Shown: positions 21,818 to 36,056, numbered from the stretch's first letter. The stretch is DNA of 64,000 bases from Cucumis sativus (GCF_000004075.3 NC_026655.2:6076001-6140000), one strand, 5' to 3'. Made by a program: numbers and translations. Notes: generated by a model from the letters alone, not told the origin.

Positions 21818-21918
21818 GTAAATTATAAAAACCCCAAGATTAGCAAAGAAGAGAAAAGGGAGGAATTCTTTGATCAAGTTTGTTTTGGTCCGAAAGAAAA
21901 GTTGTAAAGAAGGTTGGA

Positions 21919-21926
21919 TTTATATA
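21919..21926 (-). promoter_or_regulatory. TATA box of SAUR gene
   Basis: TATATAAA on the minus strand, about 102 bp before the ATG. Confidence 0.65.
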
Positions 21927-23839
21927 GAGGGGGAGGGAGGGATTTTTTTTCCCTTTTTTTTTTTAAGGATAAAGTTTTGATTTTCAATATTTAATCTAAG
22001 CAGCCATTTCCAGATGGTTACATTATTTAGGATGGAAAATTTGAGGTGGGATTTATTGTCAACGGAGAGAAGTTGGTTTATTTTGAATAATTATGAATGG
22101 GTTTAATTATAATATAGGTAAAATAAAATTAAAAGAAAAAAAAAGAAGGGTGTTGGGTGTTGACAAATGACAAAATTATGGTTAATCCACTTAGTTTTGT
22201 CTATAAACGAACTCTCGTTGTCTCTACAAGTTGAGAGTAGACAAAATGTAATGCTAAAAAAGGGTATTAATAATAATTGTTGGAAGATGGAAAGAAAAAG
22301 AGAGAACAGCTACCCATCATATTTGGATTGTCATTGGAATGTTCCTTCCTCTTCTTTTTTTCACTCAAAAACATTAACAAATGGTTTCTAATAAAACACA
22401 TGGAAAAAGGGAAGAGGAAAATTTGGATTTTTACTCTTGGTATATTCTTGGGGTAAAAAAAGTCATTTATTCAATTATATAATTATTATAACTTGCTACT
22501 TTACAAATAATTCATTGAATATATCTTCTTTTCAAATATTCTTTTTATAAGTGTATCTATTTCAAGATGAATTCGAATATAATCCGTTTGAGAATGATCT
22601 TCAAATCTGTAGTCTTTTTATTATTATATATAGATAAAATTATTTGTCAAAATATTAATTGCTAGCTTCTCTGTTGGGTTAGGGTACTGATGAAATATTA
22701 TATGTGCACTTGAATTGCTCCATGCATGTAATATATTCTTTATAGAGTTTAGTGAAAGGACACAAATTTTCATAATTAATGACAATCAACAATTGAGGAT
22801 GGGCAATGGATGGGTGATAAGTTTATGTTTGAATTAATTTTATAAATGTTTATACAAAGATCAAGTCAACATTATATTCAATTTTAATGTGAACTATTTC
22901 TTTTATTGTCAATTGAAGTTGAGATGAAACAAATAATTACTATATAAATATGAGTTGTTGGGTGTGTTTGAAATGCATTTAGAAGTGTTTAATTTAAAAA
23001 ATAAGTTTTTTTTTTAATTTTTAAATTTTTTGAGTAGTTTTAGAATGTATTTTAACCCTTTTTTTTTTTCTGAAGCTAATCCAGCCAAACAAACTCTTAA
23101 CATAATTTATTAAAACACTACCTGTTTTCATTAAATTGATCAAAGGGCATGGATTTTTAGTTTCAAAATTAACACTTTGTGTTTCATTGATCACCTATAC
23201 ATTTGGTTAGATGAAATTTGTAAGAATAAAGCAATCCAAACAAGAACAAAATACAATGAATCTATCAAAATCCATCCATTATATTTCAATATAAATTTCA
23301 GCTTTTTTTTTTTTTTTTTTTAATTTCTCCAAGTCACATCAATCCAAACCTAGCTAGGTCTAGTTCTCTTCTAATCTAGTTCAACAATAAGCATATTCAA
23401 ATAGTTCTTTTCTTCAATTGAAATTCTAGAAGTTAAAAGTATTACAACATTATTTAAAATCTAATGTCCCATGTGATTGAAATTAAAAAATTAATTATCA
23501 TAAATATATGCATACATACAGCGACAATGGATCTTGATTAGAAGAGAGTTAGATGACAATTTTACCACTAAACTAACTTCTAAAATTGATTATATTTCAG
23601 TATCGTTTTATATAGGTATGTGTATGTATATGTATATATGTATATGTAATATAACGAGCATAAAGTTGAAAGAGGCTCGAGCCTCTCGACCCTATAGTAA
23701 ATTTGTTGGTGCATCGATATCTTCTCAATGTATCTATTACAAGCGTTCAAACAAATATTGAATTTATTTTTAAAATTTTGGTTTAAATTATTGTAGCAAA
23801 ATAAGAACCACGTACTTATCAATATAACTAAATTTTACT

Positions 23840-23975
23840 TTTTATTAACGATAGATTGCGATAAATTGTTATTTGTATATTGCAATAGACCTACATAATA
23901 TTCTCTACTACAACTTATTGCTAGTAGACTATAATATTTTATTATATTTATAAATAATTTTAATATTTAAAAAAA
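23840..23975. repeat. palindromic dispersed repeat, copy 2
   Basis: A degraded copy with 'aacgatagattgcgataaat', 'gctagtagactataatattt' and 'atatttataaataatttt' segments that match the pattern of copy 1. Confidence 0.4.
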
Positions 23976-26900
23976 ATTAAAAAGAAGAAAAGGAAAACTG
24001 CTTCTTTTAATTAAAAACTCAAGTTGGTTGGTACAAAATAGAAAATGAGAGGAGAACATAATTACATAAAGAATATATGATCCTATATCAATGAGGCAAT
24101 AGATATAGATTAATATAGAGAGAAAAGTGCACATTTTGGTTCAAATTTTGTATTTATTAATGCAGAAATCACTTAATATAAAAAACGTTAGAATGTGAAC
24201 TAAAATATTTATAAAATATAACAAAATTTTAGTTTTTAAATTTATGTCAACGTGTAGTTAGTGTATTGAAATAATAAAAAAAAAACAGAGGAAAGATGAG
24301 CATGAGTATGAGGAGGAAGATGGGTGGAAGCTATAAATTAAAGAAAGAAAGAAAGAATAATGAATGAATAAAAGGGAAGAAATTGAAAAGTCATATTTGG
24401 CAGTTTGATATATATATAATGATGATGATGCACATAGGGGGGCACATTGAAATTTAGTGATGGTAGTAGGTTTTAAATATTCTTCCTTTTGGATTTATAT
24501 TATTCAAATATGATACCTTAATTTATAATAATAATCCCATAGATGCACTCTCCCTCTCATATTGCATCCACAACTTTCACATGCATATTATTATTTATTT
24601 TTTCATTAGCTTTTCTTTGTTTAATTTTTTCATTTAACACAAATCAAACCAAACAAATGCCAACAATAGTGAATACTTTTGAGATGATAAAGAAAAATAG
24701 GTAGTAATTTTACGATTTGAATTATTAAAACGTTTTGTTTTTGTGTTATATATGGTAGTCAAATGAATTATTATTGAATATTATTGGTAGAGTAGTATTC
24801 CCACACATTGCTAAAAAAGACATGCATTGACAATTTTGGAATGGTTTTGTGTGTTTGTAGCTTGAGCATGAAGGGTTATTTCAAGTTGAGGTTGAGGTTG
24901 AGGATGTGCTTTGAGCATATGGTTGACCTTTCCAGAAAAGAAAAACTTCCCAATGATGTGGTTGAAAATTTTTAGGTTTTTTTATTTCTTATTTTGATGG
25001 TAGGAACAAATTTAGTTAGGTACAACATTTTCTATTTCTATTTTTCTAACAAATCTTTTCAAACAAAAATCAAGTTCTTTGTTTTTATTTTTTTTAAAAC
25101 AATAGAATCACTTTTGTTGATATTTTTGTAAACATAGTATTGAAAAATGATAAATGAAAAATATAGAAACAGAAGGAGATGAAAATGGTTCATTTAAATA
25201 AAATATGCTATTAGTTAGCACTTGATTATGATGAATATCCCAATTTATCTTTAAATATAAAGTCTTAAACCATGAACGTGTGTCACTTTAACATTTTTAA
25301 TCCTAAAGAGAGAGCTTTTATAATGTGTACATTCATAATTAAGTATAGAGTTTTTGAGTGATGGATACGACTTTACTTCATTATTTTAATTAATATACAT
25401 TTTATAAATCCAAACTCAAATTAATAAATTGGGAAAACTACAAATTCACCTTATCACATTATTTTTAAATTAATTATGCATAGATAAAAAAATGATCATA
25501 GGATTAACTTACTTCTCTCTTTCTCTGTCTTTTATAAAACCCTAAACCCCTTTTGGTAGAAATTTAATTAATAAATGTTATAGTATAAGACAAAAAGTTG
25601 ATTCATAGTGTGTTGTCTTATATGCATATTCAAATGTGCAACATTTTTCTCTATGTACTACACCTATAAATAAATAAGTGTCGTCTCTTTGGCTGTTTAT
25701 TTCCTCTGCTATTTTACTTTTTCATTTAGAAGAATTAAAAAAAAAAAAACGAATGAAGTTTTTTCAATATAATAAAATCGATCGAAATATATAGAATACT
25801 ATACTATACGTGTCTATTTCGTATCATGATAGACAAAAATAATAATGTATTTTAGTTCATTGTGATATTTGTTATGCATATTTAAATATTTCTAGAAGTT
25901 GTCATTTAAACATGACTTTACGCCCGTCATGTTCTTTCACTCTTGGGTATTATAAAACATTAATTATATCAATCTTGTTCCTATAGGTTTGAACTTAAAT
26001 ATTATAATTTAGTGTTTTGTGTTCGAGTTAAAGTCCACTATAGAAAATGATCAATTGCAAGAACCACGCAAATAGTATAGTATTCACTACTCCAAACCGG
26101 CAACATGACGAAGTTTCTAAGATGGCGAGCATGAACAACTGAATTTGTATAGGTTGGAAAGATTATTTAAGGTTGAAATAAAAAAGTTAATATATGGAAA
26201 GTATATCAAGAGTCACCTATGAAACGAAATTCAATTGGTATACGTCGGTTAAATAACTGAAAGGAGATGATTTTCAAATTTTCGTCAAGTATGAAAAGTG
26301 ATGTAGTAATATGCAACTCATGATCCTAACTCCCAAAATTCAAAAGAAGTGTAAGACTTTTGGCAAAAAAAAAAAAAAAATGAGATCGATACATAACATA
26401 TATATGATTATGTCATCTTATGAAGTATCATCCATTTAATTGCCTTTATATATCTCTATCTCTTTCTATCTTACTTTTGTTGGAACAAAAAGTCAAATTT
26501 CAAATGTTTACTCCAACTATCAAACAATCATTAATACAAAACTCAAGATTTTATGCAAAATATATAACAATCAATCATACTGCCCAGCTATGATCAATTT
26601 ATAGGCTAGTATACTATTCAAAGATTTAAGAGCTCGGATAAAGGTATATCCAATGGTCGCAACTTTAATAGTCAAATACATACAGCTAACAAAGGTTCAT
26701 TTGTCCCCACTTTTTTTAAAAAAAATTATCAAAGTTAAGAGTGTGTTGAAACGAAAATTAATTATTGAATAAAAGATCGTCTCAAGTAATTGATATTTTA
26801 GTGTGTGGTAACTAAAGCAATTTCTTAATAAAATGAATCGATCAAATTAAAATAGAGGTAGGATGTTTTGAACTTTCTCGTTCTAGTGCTGGATGAGGAA

Positions 26901-27615
26901 CAAGTTTAATTAAACTAGTCACTAATTAGCAAAGGTTTTAGTTTCATTAGCTTAATCCAAACTGTATTCTACGATAACTTTTGTTCAGACACGTATATAA
27001 AACAATTACATCTCAATCTCTTTATAAAAAAAATGTAAATTAGACAATTATTGAGTTTATTTTCCTTAAATGATATATTTTTGTTGATAGACCACGAGCT
27101 ACAAAGTGTTAAGGTAAATAATAGGCAATCAAGTTAGATGGAAGAAGTACGACCTTAGTTGAACAGGATTTGTTCTCTATATATATATAGGTTGTACATG
27201 TGTATCCTTTAATTTCTAATTAAGTTGGGTGGAGAAGAAGTAAATACATAGGTTCGTAACCACCAACATATAACATCTGCATACCAAAGGCATTAAAATT
27301 CTACCAATTACCCTAATGTTAAAATTGTAGGGTCACATAGGTTAAAATTTCACCAAAATTGAAACCTTCATCTAAAATCTCAGCTTCTTAAGTATTTCTT
27401 TCATTCATTTTAAAATTTTGGTATAAGTTTCAAGTTTTTTCTTAAAAGCAGTTTGCTGAAAAAAGATTGTTTATAGAATTTTGTTGAAAATCAAACTTAT
27501 TATTCAAGAAATATAAAACCATCGAAATTGAGAACAAATAGATTTGATTTTTAAAAAAATTAGAAAGAAATTTTTTGAGAGAAAATAATCCTATGATTTG
27601 TTACCTTAGGGTGAT

Positions 27616-27880
27616 GTAACGCCCTGAGTTTAAGAGAAATACATAAATAAATCAATATCACATCTGATGAAGAAGGATTCTAAGAACATGAAAATAAGGT
27701 TATGAAAGACTTAAAAGAATTAAGAGTTAATACATATCCCAATAATGTATAGTCTCTTTAAATGCATGTGAGCTAGGACAGACAAAGCATGCTAAAAGAA
27801 ATTCTATTAGTATGTGATATTGTTGTTATGACGTAGGAGATGCAAGAGAATGTGGAACATCCAAATTTCGAATTATGTTA
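27616..27880 (-). mobile_element. LTR-type retroelement remnant
   Basis: Begins GTAACGCCCTGAGTTTAAGA and resembles, in the opposite orientation, the element at 44645-44987; shared blocks lie near the starts ('aacatgaaaa', 'gacttaaaag') and near the ends ('gcaagagaatgt'). The motif family and the neighbouring primer-site-like sequence at the other copy suggest a Ty3/gypsy-type LTR. It is an old, isolated fragment without internal coding sequence. Confidence 0.5.
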
Positions 27881-30800
27881 GAGGTTAGATGATATCAAAA
27901 CATAAACACAAAATTTAAGAAAATGTAAAATAAACAAAGTATTGTTATATCTGTTTTTTTTTTTACTTTTACATATAATATTAAATAGTTGATTTTACTC
28001 TTATAGAAAAAAAAATTCTTTTATTGCACATATGGTGTATTTGTATAGATAAAAGTGATATTATATAATCCAGAATCACAAATACTCTGTATTAATAAAT
28101 ATTTATTTTCGAGATGAATCTAATTGAATCAACCTTCTCTAGATTTATGGCTGCAATTCATACTAGATTTTCAAATTTTTAGGCTTCAAATCAACTAATT
28201 AACAATTTATTTATATAATTCATAATATATATACTAGTAGTTTTTTTTTTTTTTTTTTTGTCAATAAAGTGATTGATAATATAATTTCTTCATCATACAT
28301 TTCATATGATTTGGTTAATATTTAGTAGCATTATATTATATCATACATAATATACATTTTTCATATAATTCAATGTTTATAATTATTTATTTATTATTTG
28401 AATTTGAATGTTTAGTCAAAAGATATCCAAAATTTGAATTTAGAAGGGTATCTTCCCCTAAAATCGTGCATTTGATATAACCTCAGTATTAAATTTGTTA
28501 TTTCCCCTATAATTATGCATTTAACTATCTTTTTCATAAAATTGTTCATTCAACACCAACATGAGCTTAGCTCAACTGACACTTACTACAATACACAATA
28601 TCAAATATCTTTGCTATTTTTCTGGATTAGAAGAATGAGAATAATTAATCTGGTGGTGTATTAGTAGCGGTAGCGAAGAAAGTGGGCATGTGATTTCTAG
28701 CGATGATGATGGTGGTGGCGATTGTTGTGGAAGGCGTATCGATATTCATGATTTTCATATGTTCCTCGTAGAGAAAAGAGAAAGAGGAAGTAAGGCATTT
28801 CTGATAGGGAACATGCAAATAAAATCAATGAGGTGAGGATGAGAGGTAGAGTTAAGCCGAAGAGATAAGGTATCAGAGTATGACCATCAAGTCGTCCCTA
28901 GCTCATTTCGATCTCGTAGCTTCTCCGTTTTGTTCTCCACCCGAGCCCATTCATTTTGCACTCCCAAATCTGAGTCGATTTGTCTCCGTCCAAGCTAGAC
29001 TTGAGTCGTCGAGCCACACTTAGTTCTTCTTTGCACGCCGTCTTTTTGCTCGATTTGTGCATTGTCGTTTTCGGTGTTGCACAAATGTGATTCAGGAGAA
29101 AACTGGTAAAAAGATGAATTTATGGATTTTCGAACTTTCTTTAATTTTTGCAAGCGTAATGACAAATTATCTAATCTTTATGTTTTTTGGAAAAAAAAGT
29201 TTATGTAGCATATGTTATTGTAATTACAGTGTATTTAAAATTTAGATAAACAATTGTATTTTTTAGATTGGGTAAGGACATTTAAGAGATTAGTTCATTT
29301 ATTTACTTTTAAAATTTGTATGTTTTGCTATTTTAATAATTTAAAATTATTTTTGCTATTTTTGTAAAGTAAAACTAATAATTTGGATGAATGAAGGTAG
29401 CTATTGTCTTTAGGGATTGAGTGGACTGCTGATGGCCCAATTCAGAATTTCCCATTTGAGTGGCCCAGTTTTTAGAATTGATACGTCCATCATTATTAAC
29501 TTTATATCTTTAGTTTCCAAAAAAATAATATATCTTCCTATCATATTTCAATTTTTGCTTTCAATTTAAGTTCATAGGTTTTGTGAATATACTAAAGACA
29601 ATTTGATGTCCATTTATCTATTTTTTATTACCTTTAACTATGGTTTTTATCACTTTAAAATGAATGTTATGTTTCAAACTTGAATGGAAAGTACTTATTG
29701 ATAATTATTAATGAATTTGTACTTTTTGATCATTTATATATTTATATATATATATATAAGAAATATTCAAATTTAATTTATAAATGAATAAAGGTTGGTT
29801 TGGAATTATTTTCTAACTAAAACATAAATACTTTTTGTTATCATAGTAAACACTCATTTAAATATTTAGAAAATTAATTTAAGCAAATTTCATTAAAACA
29901 CTGTTTTTATTTGAAATTTAAATACTTTTTCGATCTAAAAAAATTAAAAGAAAAAGTAGTTATATGATCACATTCTTGGATAACTAAAATCTTTAAATTG
30001 GTTTTTTGGTTAAATTATTTAATTAAAAATAAATTTGTTGCTTTTATTTTTGAATAAAATTACTTATATCAAAATTACAACTAGAGATCGTTCCATCTAG
30101 ACGTTTATATGAAAAGCCTCCATTTTGGATAATAAATACATTGAAGAAGATCAAAACAAGGAAGGTTGATTAAGCAGGTTAATAAGTAACAATATGAAAG
30201 GTAGAATCATAATCTTATGACCTTGACAACAAAAAGCATAGCATCACATAATAATCCTTCAAGCATAGCACAAGGTATCTTCATTCCAAGCTAAGAACCA
30301 CACCGTATGATACGTTGGAATCCTTGTTAGACAAGAAGTGTTTTCTTAAAAGGCAAAGAATTATTTAATGGATTCCTTCTCTCATACTGGTGAGGAAGCT
30401 GCTGTTGCTGCTTCACTCATGTTTTACTTCATGTCTAGATTTTGAAGGGGGAGAGAAATTAAGGAAAAAGTGTAACAAAATGAAGATTTATATTGTATTG
30501 TTTTTTAAAGAAGCAGAAAAAGAATAATAAATTGTAAGGTAATGAGAAAGAGAAAAGTCTTTAAATATTTTGGTGAAGATATTATTTATTTTCTCATGAC
30601 TCACCTTATTAATTCTTTAATGAACACTCAACTACTACTCTTCTCATTCCGACATATAAAATAAATAAAATTGTACCAGTCTCCGATTTAACATCACAAT
30701 ATTAGTCCAAAGAAAAGAAAAGCAGTTGCTTCAAAAGAAAGAAAGAAATATATATATATATAAAACACACAAAAACACAGTACAAAGTAGGCAGCAAAAG

Positions 30801-31527
30801 CAGGACAAAATTGATATATTCTAAACAAAATCATTTTAAGCAAAGTTCTAATAAAGAAGTAGTAAAACAAGTTACGTGGAAAAGTGAAGAACTATGTTTT
30901 GTATCTTAATACAATTCCATGAAAAAGAAAAATTGGTCATTGGTCATTGGTTGTGCCAAAAGAGAGGTTGATGAAGTGTACTGGTTTGGTCATCAAGTTG
31001 TCCACCATTTACTCAACCTTAATCTTAATTTTAATTTTAATTTACACCCATTTTATTCCTCTAGTTTATTTAGTATGGTTGAACTAATAGTAAGTCTATA
31101 TTCCATATGTTTGAAATTGCTTCAATTCTCCCATTACTAGGTAGTGTTTTTAGAGTAAATAATTGAAGTATTAAAGAGAGAAGAAACATGGTAATCATAA
31201 TGTACCATGTCACAGATAGACTCACGGCTAAAGATAATTTGTTTTTTTTTTAAAAAAAAAAGAAAAAATGGAAAGTTAAGAAGGGAGTGGAAATAAAATA
31301 AAAGAAAATAAAATAAACAATAAAAGGTAATAATGGAAGAGGGCCCGAGAGGGATGACACGTAATGTGAAAAAAAGAAAAATGATTCGCCTGCTCCACTG
31401 AGGGAATGAAGAATTTAAAAGAAATATTTTAATATTAAGTTTGTTATAAATGAATAAATAAAATGGAATTAATAGGCTAATAATCACATCCAATCCAAGC
31501 CAACCCCCAAGGCGGGTAAATATTGCA

Positions 31528-31571
31528 CACGTGACGGTTACCTTCCCCCACTACAATACTACTCTATATAC
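31528..31571 (+). promoter_or_regulatory. TPD1-like promoter: G-box and TATA
   Basis: CACGTG at 31528-31533 and CTATATACC at about 31563-31571. They precede roughly 950 bp of strongly pyrimidine-rich sequence leading to the ATG at 32527, which would make an unusually long CT-rich leader. Confidence 0.45.
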
Positions 31572-32526
31572 CTTCTCTCTCACTTCTTTATTTCACCCTT
31601 TATTTTCCTTTTTACCCCTTTTCTTTTCTTTTCTTTTCTTATTTTTTTGGACTCCCCCTCCACTTCTTCTTCCCTCCTCCCACACTTCGCCGCCCTTCGC
31701 CTCCTTCGCCCCCGCCTCTCCTTTCACCCTCCTCCTCTACGCTTTTACTTTTCTCCATTCCTTTCCTCTCCTTCTGCACCATTTTTTCCTTTCATTTAAT
31801 GCCTTCAAACAAAACGTAGAGTGTGATGATTTTCCCTTTTTCAGGATCCTGGTGTTTTGTTATTTACAGGTATCCACGATTTCCCTTCTGTCATTTTTGT
31901 CTCTCCTCTACTGAACTTTCTGCTCCATTTTCATCTTGTACGTACTCTCCATCTTTTCCTTTTTTCTGTTTCACTTTTTCTCTCTTTCTCTCCCTCTCGC
32001 ATGCCTTTTCATTTCTCTCTATTCTTTTCCCTTTTACTCTCTTTCCTTCTTCTTCTACCCTAACTGTCACTTCTCTTGCACCATAACACGCTTCGTTTTT
32101 TTTCTTTTTTCTTCTCTTCCATTTCTTTGTATTCCCTCTTTTTCTTACACGGTTTCTGCGTTGTCGTTTCATTAATTTCGCCTACACCTACTGGTGGGGG
32201 TAACTACTAACTATAGCTCTGATTCTGACCATTTTTCAGCCTCTGCGACTCTTTATGGCGATGCTTCTTCCTTTAAACTCAATCGACTTCTCTCTGTATA
32301 TCTCTTGCTTTCGACGGCTCTTCTTTTCTTTTTTGACTCCTTGTGTTTTCAAATCCCATTTTTTCTCTCTGATGATGTGATGTTTTCATTCTTTTCCCAA
32401 CGCAGGTTCTTTAGTTTCTGAAGTTTCTTCTCTCTTATCAAGGATCGGTTGCCTCTTCCGATTCCCATTTCTTTCCTTTCACTGTACAACAGTTCTTTCC
32501 GGAGTTTACAGGATTCTCTGTTATAA
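31572..32526 (+). other. pyrimidine-rich leader of TPD1-like gene
   Basis: About 950 bp in which the plus strand is mostly C and T, with short homopyrimidine runs and (CTTTT)n near 31620. Apparent frames here are artefacts of composition (Ser/Phe/Leu-rich). It is probably the 5' UTR, perhaps with a leader intron, of the downstream gene. Confidence 0.45.
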
Positions 32527-34294
32527 ATGATGAAAGAACTGTCTACTACTACTACTACTACTACTACTCGGCGTGTATCGGTGATTTTCGCTTTGGTTTT
32601 ATTCATCTTCTTTTTCGTATCTGCTATTCTTACAGGTCTGTATCATCTCTCGCTCTCCGTTCTTCGTTTTGTTTTCAATTTGTTTTTACTGTGTGTTTTG
32701 ATTTGTTATACTTTTACGTCGCCTCTCTCTCTCTCTCTCTCTCTTTCTCTGTGGGTTTACCTTTTGTTTTGTCTTCTTCTTCCTGTATATTTTATTTGTT
32801 CCTCAATCATTGTTCTCTCCTTTGTCTTTTTCTGCTTCGTATAGAAACAAAGATATTATTCTTCTTCTACTACTTTTTTTCACATCATTTTCTTCCTTAC
32901 ATGATTGCAGATCCGAATATTATGGATTCCGGTCCACCAAGTTTTCTTCCGTTGGATTTGAATACCACAACAGTTGCTCCTCATCGGAAGCTTCTTCTCA
33001 CTAGTAAGTTTACGAAAATCTGATTTAATCGCGTATTCATAAATGTTATACCAGCAGATTCGTTATTCGGAGGAATCGTTATTCTTTTCTGAGTTTGTCG
33101 TTGGTTTTTGTTTTAAATGTCTGTTTGATTTTGGAATTATGATCTTGGGGATGAGGGGAGGGATTGAAAGATTGGGTACTCAATTGCATATATAGTTGAT
33201 TTGTTGTCAGAATTGCACGCCCATCCATTCTTAGTAATGAAGCTAAGGCGCACCTTTTTCTATGTAGCTTTCAACTCCTTCTTTCTGTTCTTTAACCTAT
33301 ATGGCCTTTCTGTAGCTGTTTTTGGAGAAATCTTCTTTATTTGATCCTATATACCCACCAGCATTTCTTCCTTTTTCTGTCCACAATTCATTGATTACAT
33401 AAAAGCAACCTTTGGCCCGAAAGCGTGGAGCATTATAATGCCTTTTTCAGTTTTAGCTTTTGAGCTTCTAATTGAATTCATTGCTTTGACAAAAAAGCTC
33501 TACCAGTGTGTGTGTATTAAATTATATCAAACGATTAGCTAATGCGTGGACTCTCTTTAGTGGGATTGTTGAGGGTACAGTTTTATTAGTTTTAAACTTT
33601 CATATGATTTTTTTTTTAATTTTAAATTTTGTCATGCCTAACCAAATGGATTGAATTTAGATAATGGTGCCTTGGGATTTTTCTTTTTCATACTCTCTTT
33701 ATCTTTACCTTCGCCTTTGAATTTGCTTTATCCTTTATAATTCATTATTAATGCTTTGAACACAACTTTTATGACTTTCAGAAAGTGTAGTTTGTGTGTC
33801 TGTAGTTGTTTTTCCATTGGGTGGGTCGATATTTATTTATAAGAGTAATGTTTGCACGTGGGTGGTGCCTTCAACAATGCCATAATATACGATGCCAACA
33901 AATGACGTCGACCTGTTTGCTTCTTTATTTGAATATGTGCTTTTTAGGGGAAGCAACAATTGAGGAACCAACCAGAATTTGGGGTGAAAAGTGTACAAAA
34001 TCAGACATTGTGATTAACCAAGGCCCCACTGCTCCACTTCCAACTGGTATCCCCACCTACACCGTGGAAGTGGTGAACGCTTGTGTCACTGGATGTGAGA
34101 TTTATGGTATTCATTTCAAATGCGGTTGGTTTAGCTCCGCTCACCTCATCAATCCTAGAGTCTTTAAGCGTCTACGTTATGACGACTGTCTCGTGAACGA
34201 CGGCAAACCTCTTGTCTATGGCGGTACACTCTCATTTCAATATGCAAACACTTATCCTTACCCACTTTCAGTCTCCTCAGTTCTATGCATGTGA
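32527..34294 (+). CDS. TPD1-like secreted cysteine-rich protein
   Basis: Three exons: 32527-32635, 32911-33003 and 33948-34294; 182 aa in frame with GT-AG introns. TPD1 is the secreted ligand of the LRR receptor kinase EMS1/EXS that specifies tapetum in anthers, and TPD1-like paralogues act more broadly (family knowledge). Residues 17-36 form a strong signal peptide. The mature domain contains [62 protein letters not shown] and [19 protein letters not shown], with six Cys, as expected for the fold. An HRK site before the mature domain may allow dibasic-type processing. The N-terminus has a run of eight Thr (7-14) encoded by an (ACT)n microsatellite, so its length may vary between accessions. 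The ATG at 32527 is the first in this frame. Confidence 0.92.
32543..32568 (+). repeat. (CTA)n coding microsatellite
   Basis: A trinucleotide run inside exon 1 of the TPD1-like gene, encoding the poly-Thr run just before the signal peptide. Confidence 0.85.
32723..32744. repeat. (CT)n microsatellite
   Basis: Lies in intron 1 of the TPD1-like gene. Confidence 0.9.
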
Positions 34295-36056
34295 AATGAC
34301 ACACCCACCAGACCAATTAGGAGACGCTCATATGAAGCACTTGAAGCAGCAGCAGGTACTTTAGTCGATTACTGATTGACGATGGCCGCCCCCACCTGCC
34401 TTTTCTTGTCCCTTCTTTTCTGTTTTTTTTTTTTTTTTTTTTTTTGGGTTCTGCTTTTGCTTTATATGTGTGTGGCCTGTTTGATTGGTTGTTTTTCTTG
34501 ATAGAGAGGTTTGATTTTTCGTGTCAACGTCTGTGGTTTAATAATGGTGATTGCACCACCTTTGCATACACATATGATAGATGGTGAGTTAGGGCATGAA
34601 ATGACAGGAACCTACTTCATTTTGATTTTTTTTGTTTTCTTTTTGGGGTTGTGTGAGATAGTCATTGAGTGTAGAAAGGACAAGTGTAAATATACAGTTA
34701 TATAGAATCTGATAGTACTGCGCTAGCTGGACAATGTTCATGAGATCTAAAATCCCCCATCATATGCAGAATATCTGTCCATTTGTTCGTAAGCTTACAA
34801 ATTAATGATCCTCTTAATTTTTCACCCTCTCTCTCACGTAACTCATTTTGTAGGCCATCATCTATTTAATATAAAAAGAAAGCTAGCTCTCTTTTCTTCT
34901 CTTTTTGCCTTTTTTTCATCAAGCAAGATAGATTTTCTCCCCCGCCCCCCTACCTAAGCCTTTCTTTTGGGTATGGTTCTGACCAATTATCACAATATTG
35001 TTCATGTAAAAGACAAAACCTAAAAGCCTAATCCCTTTGGGAAACGACAATACTATAAGATCTAAAGATCAGAAAATTAAATGGACGATAGGTTTCTTTT
35101 CATGGAGAAAATTGAAAAAAGAGTGGAAATAAAGATCTCTAGTCGCCAGAAATGTACAGATAATGGGTTAGGTGTCTATTAAGTCTACATGACCATTTGA
35201 TAATGACTTTTTCGAGCATTATGTTTGTTTTCAAATCTTGGTTAATGTTAGTTCAATTTTAGTTAAAATTTGCAATACATTTATATGTTACTTTTGTATG
35301 AAAATTATTAATATTATTTAATCAAGTTTGATGGACTGAAATTAAAATGTGTTAAAAATACATTTGATTAAATTTAGATAATAAAAATATAGAAACTAAA
35401 AGTGAATAAGTTTCAAACCAAGGAACCAAAATTAAGTTAATTTTTGGTAATTGAATGATCTGATTTGGAAATAAGCCCAAATTATTGGAAGTTTTAGACA
35501 GTTTTCAGATTATGAAAATTAAGTTAATTTCCTTTCGATATTTTGTACTGATTTTCATGCTTGAGTAAAAGAGTTAAATTTTAACATATAAAACCATTAA
35601 TAAATATTTAAAGTCTCTTTCTTTGCTTTTCAAAATTTGATGATATTTTTTAAAAACAGTGATTGTTACCATTTAATTTTTGAAAACTACCCGTATTTCT
35701 TAATTTACTTCTTTTTTTTTTTTAACTAAAATGATTTAATTCTTAGTTAAATTTTAAAATAAAAATAAAATTTTCAAAATTACCCTTTTATTTAATTTTC
35801 AAGATTGACTTTTTTCTTTTTTTAAATCATACGTAGTAACAATTGTGAGACGAAAAATCAAAACTCTCGACTCTAGATATTTTATTATTTTCTTGTTAAA
35901 GTTATGGTTGCATACCGGACCCTGTATTAAAATTGTAACTAGTACATTATTAATATATGAATTCATTAATCCCATTTTAGTTGAAAGAAATTAAAAACCG
36001 AACGTTAGTCAGCCGTAGGAAGTATGGGTTTGGAGGATTTGGGACTAATATTTATA

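Larger units (their letters stand above)
21927..31527. other. 9.6 kb gene-poor intergenic region
   Basis: No protein-coding gene is supported. The region holds a palindromic repeat copy (about 23840-23975), an LTR-type remnant (27616-27880), a GC-richer unexplained patch (about 28640-29075), poly-T and TA tracts, and A+T-rich DNA with stops in every frame. Short frames here are compositionally random. Confidence 0.5.

Noticed and set aside
21818-21877. N-terminal extension of the SAUR
   Set aside because: Starts with TTG and adds a hydrophobic segment foreign to SAURs.
25540-25556. Telomere-like AAACCCTAAACCCC
   Set aside because: Only about two units; probably a telo-box-like chance string, not interstitial telomeric repeats.
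31531-32086. Overlapping Ser/Phe/Leu-rich plus-strand frames
   Set aside because: Artefacts of the pyrimidine-rich leader of the TPD1-like gene, open in several frames at once.
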